Assembly: GCA_902521325.1 (NCBI GenBank)
Contig: CABYRE010000003.1
Coordinates: forward strand, 26,887-90,886
Direction: 5' to 3'
Origin: an uncultured Alphaproteobacteria bacterium
Lineage (GTDB): Bacteria > Pseudomonadota > Alphaproteobacteria > HIMB59 > GCA-002718135
DNA: 64,000 nt
Numbering within the stretch: the first letter of the stretch is position 1; each line of letters starts with the position of its first letter. Below the pieces are notes generated by a model. That model had not been told where the DNA came from. It did no database searches and saw only the letters and a program-made list of their open reading frames with translations. A program made the translations under genes and the position numbers. Positions 1-7,559 of this stretch are shown one piece after another.

Positions 1-1
1 A

Positions 2-631
2 AAAATTATTACTGGATTAATTGGTCCTAATAAAGGTGATTTAATTTATAATAACGAACCTCTATATAATTCAAATAAAAAATATCAAATTCATAATAGT
101 AGAGGTCAAATTCAAATGATTTTTCAAGATCCTTACTCCTCTCTAAATCCTCGTTTCAAAGTTAAGGACATTATTGCAGAACCAATTAAATTTTTTCAAA
201 AAAATATTAGCAATAATGAACTTTTACAAAATGTTTACGACCTAATAGATATTGTTGGAATGACAAGACAATCTCTAGAGCGATATCCACATGAATTCTC
301 AGGGGGACAAAGGCAGAGAATATCTATTGCTCGTGCCTTGGCAACAAGACCACGATTATTAATATGTGATGAGCCAACTTCTGCATTGGATGTCAGTATA
401 CAAGCACAAATATTGAATTTATTAAAAGATATACAAGATGAACTTCATCTCACTATGCTATTTATTAGCCATGATCTCCCTGTAATTCGCCAAATGTGTA
501 ACCGAATAATTGTACTAAAAAATGGTGCTGTTTGTGAAACAAAAGATACAGAGGAATTATTTAATAATCCTGAGCATGAATATACGAAGGAATTAATTAG
601 ACTTATGCCTAAAATTGAATCAATAAATTAA
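2..631 (+). CDS. Peptide-type ABC transporter ATP-binding subunit (5' partial)
   Basis: The reading frame is open from base 2, so the gene begins left of the window. The visible ~209 residues hold the Q-loop (IFQDPYSSLNP), the ABC signature (FSGGQRQR), Walker B with catalytic Glu (LLICDEPTSALD) and the switch His (ISHD). The P-loop end is cut off. FQDPYSSLNPR and the NPEHEYTKELI tail are typical of the DppF/OppF group, which energises uptake of peptides, nickel or related solutes across the inner membrane. It may be the second half of a fused two-domain ATPase; the missing left part would decide. Its stop codon directly abuts the stop of the convergent M24 peptidase. Confidence 0.93.
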   Translation, partial: KIITGLIGPNKGDLIYNNEPLYNSNKKYQIHNSRGQIQMIFQDPYSSLNPRFKVKDIIAEPIKFFQKNISNNELLQNVYDLIDIVGMTRQSLERYPHEFSGGQRQRISIARALATRPRLLICDEPTSALDVSIQAQILNLLKDIQDELHLTMLFISHDLPVIRQMCNRIIVLKNGAVCETKDTEELFNNPEHEYTKELIRLMPKIESIN

Positions 632-1774
632 CTAATTAATAATAGGTAAATTTTCAGGAGTTCTAGTACTTAAAAGTTTATAGGAATCTTTAGTTATTAA
701 TAAATTTTCTTCTTGTACTAATATTTTATTTTCGTCCATTTCAATTGATGGTTCAAGAGTTATAATCATATTTTTCTCTAGTAACGTTTTGTCATTTTTC
801 ATTATACTTGGCGGCTCAGTGAGTTGTAAGCCTAAACCATGACCCATCCTCCCAACTGATATTTTGTTAGTTGTTAAACTATGAGATAATTTGGAATATA
901 TTTCTGAACAACTAATTCCGGGTTTTATAATTTCTAAAGTTCTCTGAGTTGCTTCCCACAATTTATTATATGCATCTAGAACTTGTTTGTGGATTTTTCC
1001 AAAGCCAAAATTTCTATCAAAATCTGAAAAATAACCATTTAAAGTTGCACCGGTATCAATAATTAGAATATCACCATCTTTAGTTACCCTTTCTGTTGGG
1101 TTACAGATAATCTGATTATAACCATTAAATCCTGAAGCACACGCCATGTATTGAATATAATCTGCGCCACTCTCAATTAATTCTTTTTTAAATATTGATG
1201 CAATTTGTTTTTCACTCATTCCTAATTTAATTTTTTGAGAAAAATCATCAAATACCTTACTTGTAATAGAACAAATTTCTTTAATATTATTGATCTCTAT
1301 TTCAGATTTTATTTTTCTTATACTCCAAAGTATTTTACTAGCATTAACAAAATTATATTCTGTTAAATCTTTTTGAATACCCAAATAATCATTAATACTC
1401 ATTCGCAAAAAAGTTTCATTTCCTAATTCAAAACCAATATTTGAATTTTTAGGAAAACTTTTAATATTTTTTTTCAATAAAGATATTCCTTCATCTTTTG
1501 GATTTGGAGACTCCCAAGCTTCGATATCATTGACTAATGTTTTTTGCATAGCAGTAATACCAATAGATGGTATTATTGCTTTTATTGGATTTTTTTTAGA
1601 AATAATTAAATACCAGGGCCTTGTAGGGCTTTCCCAAAAATTACTATCAAGTCCAGTAAAATATCTAAAATTTGACGGCGAAGTTATAATAACTGCATCA
1701 ATATTTTCTTTTTCAATATGTATTTGTATTTTTTCAATTCTAGAAATAAATTCTTCTTTTGGAAAATCGTTCAT
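632..1774 (-). CDS. M24 family metallopeptidase (Xaa-Pro aminopeptidase / creatinase-like)
   Basis: 380 residues. An N-terminal creatinase-type domain (about 10-150; SPSNFRYFTG) is followed by a pita-bread M24 catalytic domain (about 155-375). All five expected metal ligands are visible: D240 (IDTG), D251 (SDFDR), H312 (GHGLGL), E341 (LEPSI) and E355. It is therefore probably an active dinuclear metal hydrolase on Xaa-Pro dipeptides or on a small amide such as ectoine. Family members next to Opp/Dpp-type transporters often process the imported substrate, and the ABC ATPase to its left fits that, although the two genes converge and cannot share a transcript. Substrate cannot be assigned from sequence. 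Confidence 0.9.
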   Translation of the reverse strand: MNDFPKEEFISRIEKIQIHIEKENIDAVIITSPSNFRYFTGLDSNFWESPTRPWYLIISKKNPIKAIIPSIGITAMQKTLVNDIEAWESPNPKDEGISLLKKNIKSFPKNSNIGFELGNETFLRMSINDYLGIQKDLTEYNFVNASKILWSIRKIKSEIEINNIKEICSITSKVFDDFSQKIKLGMSEKQIASIFKKELIESGADYIQYMACASGFNGYNQIICNPTERVTKDGDILIIDTGATLNGYFSDFDRNFGFGKIHKQVLDAYNKLWEATQRTLEIIKPGISCSEIYSKLSHSLTTNKISVGRMGHGLGLQLTEPPSIMKNDKTLLEKNMIITLEPSIEMDENKILVQEENLLITKDSYKLLSTRTPENLPIIN

Positions 1775-1823
1775 AAATTGATAAGTAACATAGCATTAAC
1801 ATGAATTAACAATAAGAAATACT

Positions 1824-2240
1824 TTGATCTATTCATCATTATTTATTTTTTGTTTGTCTTTAGGTACTTTTTTCCCTTTTGCTTCAGAGACATATTTATC
1901 TGCACTATTATTATCTAATATGTATAATCCATTTTTATTATTAATTTTTGCTTCAGCAGGTAATATTTTAGGATCTTTAATTAGTTGGATATGTGGTTAC
2001 TTTGTAAATTTTCTTATTAAGAAACCTTGGTTTCCAGTAAATAAATATTTATTCCAGAAAGCTACAGATATTTTCAAAAAGTATGGAAAATGGTCATTAA
2101 TATTTTCATGGGTGCCTATTATTGGAGATCCAATCGCATTTGCAGCAGGTACAGTAAAATATAATATTACTTTTTTTTTAATATTTGTATCTATTGGGAA
2201 AATTGCTAGATATTTGATAATATATTTATATCTTATTTAA
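1824..2240 (+). CDS. YqaA/DedA-like (VTT domain) small membrane protein
   Basis: 138 residues with several hydrophobic segments. FFPFASETYLSALLL near the N terminus and the conserved-looking WVPIIGDPIAFAAG loop match the YqaA branch of the SNARE-associated/VTT (DedA) family, inner-membrane proteins linked to lipid flipping and envelope homeostasis. The predicted start is TTG at 1824; no ATG lies in frame downstream near the N terminus, and the frame is closed at 1797, so the start is uncertain only within about eight codons. It precedes rmuC with a 6-bp gap and is probably co-transcribed with rmuC, yajQ and the LysE gene. Confidence 0.8.
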   Translation: MIYSSLFIFCLSLGTFFPFASETYLSALLLSNMYNPFLLLIFASAGNILGSLISWICGYFVNFLIKKPWFPVNKYLFQKATDIFKKYGKWSLIFSWVPIIGDPIAFAAGTVKYNITFFLIFVSIGKIARYLIIYLYLI

Positions 2241-2246
2241 TTTGTG

Positions 2247-3206
2247 ATGTTTGAAAATCTTATATTTGTTTTCATTATTGGTTTTTTATCTGGAGTTGGT
2301 TTTTTATCAACTTTATTTTTTCTTCGCAAAACAAAAAATTCTGAAATAAAAGATGACACCGATCTTACTTCCCTAAAAAATCACATGCAATCAATTCAGC
2401 AATCTTTACAAAATTTTAATTTAGCTCAAGATAGAATTGAGAATACATTAATTAGAGGTGGTGCGCTTCAACAAGGTCCTTGGGGGGAGTTTGTACTTAA
2501 AAATATTTTAGATAGTGTTGGTTTAAGAGAAGGAGAAGAGTATTCAACTCAAAAAACTTTTAGAGATGAAGATGGTAATTTACAAAAACCAGATGTAATT
2601 GTTCATATGCCAGGTAATAGACACATAATTATAGATTCAAAAGTATCCTTAGATTCTTGGCATGATTATTCTAATACAAATGATAATCAACAAAAGAAAA
2701 TATTTTTGAAAAAATTTTTGGATTCAACAAAAACTTCGATTAGAAGTTTGAGTAAAGATAATTATTCAAAAATATATGGAATAAACACAATTGATAACGT
2801 TTTAATGTTTGTCCCAATAGAACCAGCATTACTTACTTTATATAATGAGGCAAATAAAATCATCGAAGATTCATGGAACAATAAAATAATTATTGTTGGA
2901 CCATCAACTTTGCCCTTTTTACTTAAAGCTGTAGAAAATATGTGGCGTGTTGATAAACAATCAAAAACTATAAAAGATATAGCATCAGCTGCATCAGATA
3001 TTTACGATAAAACAGTCAGTGTCTATGAGTCTTTTATAAAAGCTAATCATTCATTAGATTTAGCGAAATCCAAAATGGATGAAGCTAAACAACGACTACA
3101 AGATGGTTCAGGTAGTTTGACTAAAAAAGTAGAAAAGATGAAAAAATTAGGAAGATTAAGTACTAAAAAACAGTTGCCAGATATAAATGACGATGTAATA
3201 AACTAA
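2247..3206 (+). CDS. rmuC: DNA recombination protein RmuC family
   Basis: About 319 residues. An N-terminal membrane segment (FENLIFVFIIGFLSGVGFL) is followed by a coiled-coil stretch and then the RmuC core: QGPWGEFVLKNILDSVGLREGEEY, PDVIVHMPGNRHIIIDSKVSLD and VMFVPIEPALL. The core belongs to the PD-(D/E)XK nuclease-like superfamily and RmuC limits inversion-type rearrangements at short inverted repeats in E. coli. At about 320 residues it is shorter than the E. coli protein, mainly by a reduced coiled coil, as is common in streamlined alphaproteobacteria. GTG at 2244 and ATG at 2247 are adjacent possible starts; I prefer the ATG. Confidence 0.9.
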   Translation: MFENLIFVFIIGFLSGVGFLSTLFFLRKTKNSEIKDDTDLTSLKNHMQSIQQSLQNFNLAQDRIENTLIRGGALQQGPWGEFVLKNILDSVGLREGEEYSTQKTFRDEDGNLQKPDVIVHMPGNRHIIIDSKVSLDSWHDYSNTNDNQQKKIFLKKFLDSTKTSIRSLSKDNYSKIYGINTIDNVLMFVPIEPALLTLYNEANKIIEDSWNNKIIIVGPSTLPFLLKAVENMWRVDKQSKTIKDIASAASDIYDKTVSVYESFIKANHSLDLAKSKMDEAKQRLQDGSGSLTKKVEKMKKLGRLSTKKQLPDINDDVIN

Positions 3207-3210
3207 ATAA

Positions 3211-3696
3211 ATGCCTAGTTTTGATATTGTAAACAGATTAGATCATCAAGAAATTGATAACGCACTAGGAAATGCGACAAGAGAAATTACTACTAGGTAC
3301 GATTTTAAAGGATCAGATACTTCAATTGAAAAAAAAGAAAATACTATAGTTGTTATTACTGATGATGAAATGAAAGCTGGTCAAGTAAATGACATGCTCG
3401 TTACTCATTTTGTTAGACGAAAAGTTGATCCTTTATGTTTAAAAAAAAATGATATGGAAAAAGCTGGGGGAAATAAAATTCGTCAGACGTATGAATTAGT
3501 AGAAGGAATTGAGCAATCCCTGTGTAAAAAAATTACTTCTGATGTCAAAAGTTCTAAATTAAAAGTTCAAGTAAAGATCAATGGGAATGAACTTCGTGTT
3601 GAGGGAAAGAAAAAAGATGATTTACAAAGTGTAATGAAGCTTATTGAGGATGCTAAAATAGGCATACCAGTCCAATTTGTAAATTTTAGAGATTAA
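3211..3696 (+). CDS. yajQ: YajQ family nucleotide-binding protein
   Basis: 161 residues, the normal family length. Hallmarks are the opening MPSFDIVNRLDHQEIDNAL, the RYDFKGSDTSIE segment, and the C-terminal EDAKIGIPVQFVNFRD. YajQ proteins have two ferredoxin-like folds, bind nucleotides or RNA, and in Xanthomonas and Pseudomonas act as cyclic-di-GMP-binding effectors that partner with a LysR regulator. No GGDEF or EAL gene is present in this window, so a c-di-GMP role here is an inference only. It starts 4 bp after rmuC and ends 3 bp before the LysE gene, so translation is probably coupled. Confidence 0.95.
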   Translation: MPSFDIVNRLDHQEIDNALGNATREITTRYDFKGSDTSIEKKENTIVVITDDEMKAGQVNDMLVTHFVRRKVDPLCLKKNDMEKAGGNKIRQTYELVEGIEQSLCKKITSDVKSSKLKVQVKINGNELRVEGKKKDDLQSVMKLIEDAKIGIPVQFVNFRD

Positions 3697-3699
3697 AAA

Positions 3700-4308
3700 A
3701 TGATTACATGGGAATTAATAGCTGCTTTAGCAGTGTATAATTTTATTATGTACGTAACTCCAGGTCCAAACAATAGTATTTTAACTGCATCAGGTATAAA
3801 ATTTGGATTTATAAGGTCTATACCTAATATTTTTGGCATTCCTTCTGGTCATGGTTTGCAATTAGCACTTGTATGTCTAGGTCTTGGATCTTTGTTTATT
3901 ACCTATCCCATACTCTATGATATTTTAAGATATGTTGGAGCAGGCTATATTCTTTATTTAGCATATAAAATGTTTGGGTCTTTAAATATTTCAAAGACTG
4001 AAGATAGATCAAGACCATTGAAATATTATGAAGCAATTTTGTTTCAATTTGTAAATCCTAAAGCTTGGGTAATCTGTTCAACTGCAGTAACATTATATTA
4101 TCCAAAAGATGAAAATATAATAATTGGAACACTATTTATGGTTATTATGTCTACAGTAGTTAATATTCCTTCCATTAGTATTTGGGCATATGGAGGAAGT
4201 GTTATCAGAAAATATCTTAATAATGAAAAATTAAAAAAAATTGTTGAATGGTTTTTAGCAATCCTTTTAATTATAACCGCAGGCTCAGTATTATTTTACA
4301 ATGCTTAA
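3700..4308 (+). CDS. LysE/RhtB family amino-acid exporter
   Basis: 202 residues, all membrane-associated, with about six hydrophobic helices. The N-terminal YVTPGPNNSILTASGIKFGF is the family signature, and QFVNPKAWVICSTAV matches the conserved second half (QFLNPKAW). LysE/RhtB carriers export basic amino acids, homoserine, threonine or related metabolites using ion gradients. Substrate is not predictable. It shares its final four bases (TTAA) with the stop codon of the convergent glutathione S-transferase gene. Confidence 0.92.
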   Translation: MITWELIAALAVYNFIMYVTPGPNNSILTASGIKFGFIRSIPNIFGIPSGHGLQLALVCLGLGSLFITYPILYDILRYVGAGYILYLAYKMFGSLNISKTEDRSRPLKYYEAILFQFVNPKAWVICSTAVTLYYPKDENIIIGTLFMVIMSTVVNIPSISIWAYGGSVIRKYLNNEKLKKIVEWFLAILLIITAGSVLFYNA

Positions 4309-4928
4309 GGTTTAGGGATTTCATAAGATTCGCCTACAGAATTATATCCTTTAATAACTGCAGGTCTTGTTGATATTTGTTTATACCATCTCAACACATT
4401 TGGATAATTATGCAAATTTATTTGATGTCTTTCATAACGAGCTGTCCAAGGCCAAATTGAAATATCAGCTATTGAATAGGTATCCGAAAAATATTCTTGT
4501 TTAGAAAGTCTTTTATCTAAAATTGAATATATATGTTGTGCATACCCTTTTGTTTTATCTTCTGCAAATTTGCTTTTACCAGGATGATAAAATAAATATT
4601 GATGAGCCTGGCCTAGCATTGGTCCAACGTAAGCCATTTGAAAAAAAACCCATTGTATTATTTCCCAATACTTATCTTCATTTAGAAATTTATCATATTT
4701 TTTTGCTAGATAAAGAAGGATAGCACCGGATTCGAATACTGTTTGTTTGTTATCATTATCTACAATTACAGGAATTTTATTTGCAGGAGATATTTTTGAA
4801 AACTCTTCACTAAACTGCTCTTTTTTGTCTAAATTTATTAAAATAGGCTTAAAATCCACACCTAATTCTTCAAGCATAATGCTAATTTTTCGACCATTAG
4901 GGGTAGGTGATGAATACAAATCAATCAT
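4305..4928 (-). CDS. Glutathione S-transferase, YfcG/Ure2-like
   Basis: 207 residues. The N-terminal thioredoxin-like domain (about 1-78) has the glutathione-site elements IPVIVD (cis-Pro) and FESGAILLYLAKKY (the E-S pair that binds the glutamyl moiety). The C-terminal helical domain contains YSIADISIWPW, the N-capping box of the GST fold. The opening IDLYSSPTPNGRKISIMLEE matches the YfcG/Nu-class group, proteins often with disulfide-bond oxidoreductase rather than classical conjugating activity. It is a single-gene unit facing away from the TIGR03643 gene. Confidence 0.93.
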   Translation of the reverse strand: MIDLYSSPTPNGRKISIMLEELGVDFKPILINLDKKEQFSEEFSKISPANKIPVIVDNDNKQTVFESGAILLYLAKKYDKFLNEDKYWEIIQWVFFQMAYVGPMLGQAHQYLFYHPGKSKFAEDKTKGYAQHIYSILDKRLSKQEYFSDTYSIADISIWPWTARYERHQINLHNYPNVLRWYKQISTRPAVIKGYNSVGESYEIPKP

Positions 4929-4968
4929 TTTTTTTAGAATTTAATTAATAGAGAACTATATTCATAAT

Positions 4969-5202
4969 ATGCAGGAGAATATAGATAATATTATTAAATT
5001 AGCCTGGTGTGATAAAACTTCTTTTGAAAAAATAAAAAGAATTCACGGTGTAACCGAATCAGAGGTTATAAAAATAATGAGAACAAATCTGAAACCTAGA
5101 TCATTTAAGTTATGGAGAACTAGAGTAACAGGGAGAACGAGAAAGCATGAAAAGAAAAGAAATCTATCCGAAAAATCATTTAAATATCAGAGTTATCTCT
5201 AA
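4969..5202 (+). CDS. TIGR03643 family small protein (DUF2805-like)
   Basis: 77 residues. The segment IIKLAWCDKTSFEKIKRIHGVTE followed by EVIKIMRTNLKPRSFKLWRTRVTGRTRKH is characteristic of the TIGR03643/DUF2805 family of short basic proteins found across marine proteobacteria and Bacteroidetes. The helical pattern and the basic C terminus suggest nucleic-acid binding, but no function is established. The last 56 bases overlap, in a different frame, the start of the TPR-protein gene. Confidence 0.85.
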   Translation: MQENIDNIIKLAWCDKTSFEKIKRIHGVTESEVIKIMRTNLKPRSFKLWRTRVTGRTRKHEKKRNLSEKSFKYQSYL

Positions 5203-5740
5203 AATATTAATTGTCAGTATAAGTCTTTTGTTTGCTAGTAAGATAGCATTAGCAGATCAAAATGATCCACGGCTAAATAATTTGTTTAAAAAATTAAATG
5301 AGACTGAAAATCAGGATGAGATAAGAGATTTGATATCTGACATTTGGAATATATGGTATGAAGTTGATGATCCAAAAGTAATTGAATATTTTGAGAAGGG
5401 TATTCAAGCTATGAATTTAAGAAATTATCCACTAGCAATTAGATTTTTTAATAATTTAATTGAAGAAGATCCTAATTTTGCAGAAGGTTGGAACAAAAGA
5501 GCTACAGTTCACTTTATGATGGGTAATTTTGATCAATCTATGCAAGACATCATTAAAACTCTTGAATTAGAACCAAGACATTTTGGTGCTCTAGATGGAA
5601 TGGGTTTAATTTTTATTCATCAGGGTCAGTTTCAACAGGCAATTGATGTATATGATAAGATGCTAGAGATTTTTCCTTTTAGTGTAAAAACTATGGATAA
5701 AAAAGAGAGAATACAATCGTTTCTATCTCAATCTACGTAA
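5147..5740 (+). CDS. Exported TPR-repeat protein
   Basis: 197 residues. A long basic n-region (about 19 residues) is followed by a hydrophobic stretch ending ASKIALA-DQ, consistent with a Sec signal peptide. At least three tetratricopeptide-like repeats follow from about residue 75: YFEKGIQAMNLRNYPLAIRF, AEGWNKRATVHFMMGNFDQS, and FGALDGMGLIFIHQGQFQQA. Such proteins scaffold periplasmic complexes; the partner is unknown. The ATG at 5147 is the only plausible start in frame and is preceded by a purine-rich GGGAGAACGAGAAAGC, so the 56-bp overlap with the upstream gene looks real. It ends in an 8-bp overlap with the AEC carrier. Confidence 0.85.
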   Translation: MKRKEIYPKNHLNIRVISKILIVSISLLFASKIALADQNDPRLNNLFKKLNETENQDEIRDLISDIWNIWYEVDDPKVIEYFEKGIQAMNLRNYPLAIRFFNNLIEEDPNFAEGWNKRATVHFMMGNFDQSMQDIIKTLELEPRHFGALDGMGLIFIHQGQFQQAIDVYDKMLEIFPFSVKTMDKKERIQSFLSQST

Positions 5741-6680
5741 TATCAAAAAATACTAACAATAAAGACAGTGTAAAAAAACTAACAAAAGTACTTAATACTA
5801 CATTTGAAGAAACTACAGCTTTTAGTGAATTATATCTGTATGCAAAATAATATGACTGAGACCCACTTGGTAAAGCTGCGGCCATAGTAACAATAATTAC
5901 CAAGAGATTATCAAGCTCTAGTATAAAATTTGCTAAACAAAATGCAATTATAGGGTGAATAAAATTTTTTAAGATAGTTAATAGTATTGCACCATAAATA
6001 TTTTCTCTAATTTTGAAATTTCCTAATGCAAGACCTAAAGAAATTAGAACCATTGGAAGAGCAAGGTTTACAAAAATATCTAAAGGCTCTTTCATAATAG
6101 ATGGAACAATAAGATTAGAGTAATTAAGAATGATTCCAATTATCATTCCAAATAGTACAATATTTTTAATTATACCTAATAATATTTGATAAAAAATTTC
6201 GACAATGCTTTTTTGTCTATTTCTATAAACTTCTATTATAATAACAGTATAGCTAAAATGAACAATACCATGAAAAAAAACTAATATCATATAAGGAATT
6301 GTATTTATTGGACCCAAAACTGCATACATAAGAGGTATTCCCATTGCTACTGTGTTACCAAAACAAGCAGCTAATCCAAAAAGTGCAGAGTCATCTGTTT
6401 TAAAATTTAAAAATTGTTTGCTGATTAAAAATCCAGTTATGGATATAAAAATTCCAGAAGCAAAAAATGAGATGATCAGGCCAATAGAATTAATTTGAGG
6501 AAATGAGACTTGCCAAAAATATATAATTAAAGCTAAAGGTAAAAGAATGTTAAAACCTGTAAAATCAAAATAATCAATATATTTTTTTGGAAGTATTTGT
6601 AATTTATTTACAAAAAATCCAAAAAGGATATATCCAAACACACTGCTAACTATATTTAATAAGTCAATCATTGAAATCAA
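5733..6680 (-). CDS. AEC (auxin efflux carrier) family transporter
   Basis: 315 residues with about ten hydrophobic segments in two halves. AACFGNTVAMGIPLM, IVNLALPMVLISLGLALG-type (here FVNLALPMVLISLGLALGNF) and AAALPSGSQSYYFAYRY are conserved signatures of the AEC/malonate-carrier family (Mem_trans). Bacterial members transport small organic anions such as malonate or malate; the cargo here is unknown. It is the last gene of a long minus-strand run and overlaps the AsmA-like gene by 17 bp, suggesting translational coupling. Confidence 0.9.
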   Translation of the reverse strand: MISMIDLLNIVSSVFGYILFGFFVNKLQILPKKYIDYFDFTGFNILLPLALIIYFWQVSFPQINSIGLIISFFASGIFISITGFLISKQFLNFKTDDSALFGLAACFGNTVAMGIPLMYAVLGPINTIPYMILVFFHGIVHFSYTVIIIEVYRNRQKSIVEIFYQILLGIIKNIVLFGMIIGIILNYSNLIVPSIMKEPLDIFVNLALPMVLISLGLALGNFKIRENIYGAILLTILKNFIHPIIAFCLANFILELDNLLVIIVTMAAALPSGSQSYYFAYRYNSLKAVVSSNVVLSTFVSFFTLSLLLVFFDIT

Positions 6681-7542
6681 AAAAATTATTTAAAAATTGA
6701 ATGACGCTTTCTTCAATTATATTATTTTCATTTGAGTTTGAATTTTGAAAAAATTTTGAATTTTTATCAAAACTTATATTAGGATTATTTAAGTTTCCTT
6801 TTATCATAGTAGTTAAATATATTTCATTATTTTGAGATAAGTTTAAAATAATATCCATAAAATTATTAATGTAATTGTATTCTCCTTTAATAAGAATTCT
6901 ATTGTTTTTATTACTAATTTCTATTTTGCTAGTTTCTAAAATATTTTTATTTTTATTTATTGCGCCTTTAAAATTAGAACTTTCATTACCAAAAGCATTT
7001 ATTAATTCAGAAAATGCAAATTTTTGATTTTTTTGATTTTCTAATTTTTCAAAGAATAATTTTAAAAATGAAATAAGAAATTTTTCTTCATTGGTTGTGT
7101 CTAAAGTTATTTTCCCATTAATTTTATAAATTGAGTCAAATAAATTTTCTAAATTATCACTATATTTAAGATAATTTTCAATATAATTTACTTTTCCGTT
7201 AATATTTACTTCACTAAAATTAATATTATTAATATTCAAATTATCAATTAGAATATTTAAATTTCCTGAAACTTGAAATACGGGCTGAGAAATATCAATT
7301 CTAATATTATCAAAGTATAAATTATTTTTGTAATCTTTAATTTCTAAGTTTGTGTTAAGCTTTACAATTGGAAAAATATTTATTTTAGTTTTATTTTTTT
7401 CATTAATTTTAATTTCAAATTTCTTCTCGATGTCACTAATTATTTTTTCTTTTTCAAAATTATTTAGAAAAATATAAATAAAGATAGATAAAATTATTAA
7501 TATAATTACTACTATAGAAATAAATAATCTAATATTTTTCAT
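6664..7542 (-). CDS. AsmA-like membrane-anchored protein
   Basis: 292 residues, very rich in Asn, Ile and Lys. One N-terminal transmembrane segment (about 6-28) is followed by a periplasmic-type region with alternating hydrophobic residues that should form beta strands: IKINEKNKTKINIFPIVKLN, LEIKDYKNNLYFDNIRIDIS and LIDNLNINNINFSEVNINGK. That pattern is characteristic of the AsmA/TamB-like beta-groove proteins that help move phospholipids between membranes. It is shorter than classical AsmA. The assignment is by pattern rather than a single diagnostic motif. Confidence 0.65.
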   Translation of the reverse strand: MKNIRLFISIVVIILIILSIFIYIFLNNFEKEKIISDIEKKFEIKINEKNKTKINIFPIVKLNTNLEIKDYKNNLYFDNIRIDISQPVFQVSGNLNILIDNLNINNINFSEVNINGKVNYIENYLKYSDNLENLFDSIYKINGKITLDTTNEEKFLISFLKLFFEKLENQKNQKFAFSELINAFGNESSNFKGAINKNKNILETSKIEISNKNNRILIKGEYNYINNFMDIILNLSQNNEIYLTTMIKGNLNNPNISFDKNSKFFQNSNSNENNIIEESVIQFLNNFFDFND

Positions 7543-7559
7543 ATATTAGATCGTTAAAA

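Noticed and set aside
1530..1781. Plus-strand frame inside the M24 peptidase gene with hydrophobic residues
   Set aside because: Shadow of the peptidase N-terminal domain; no start context or family pattern.
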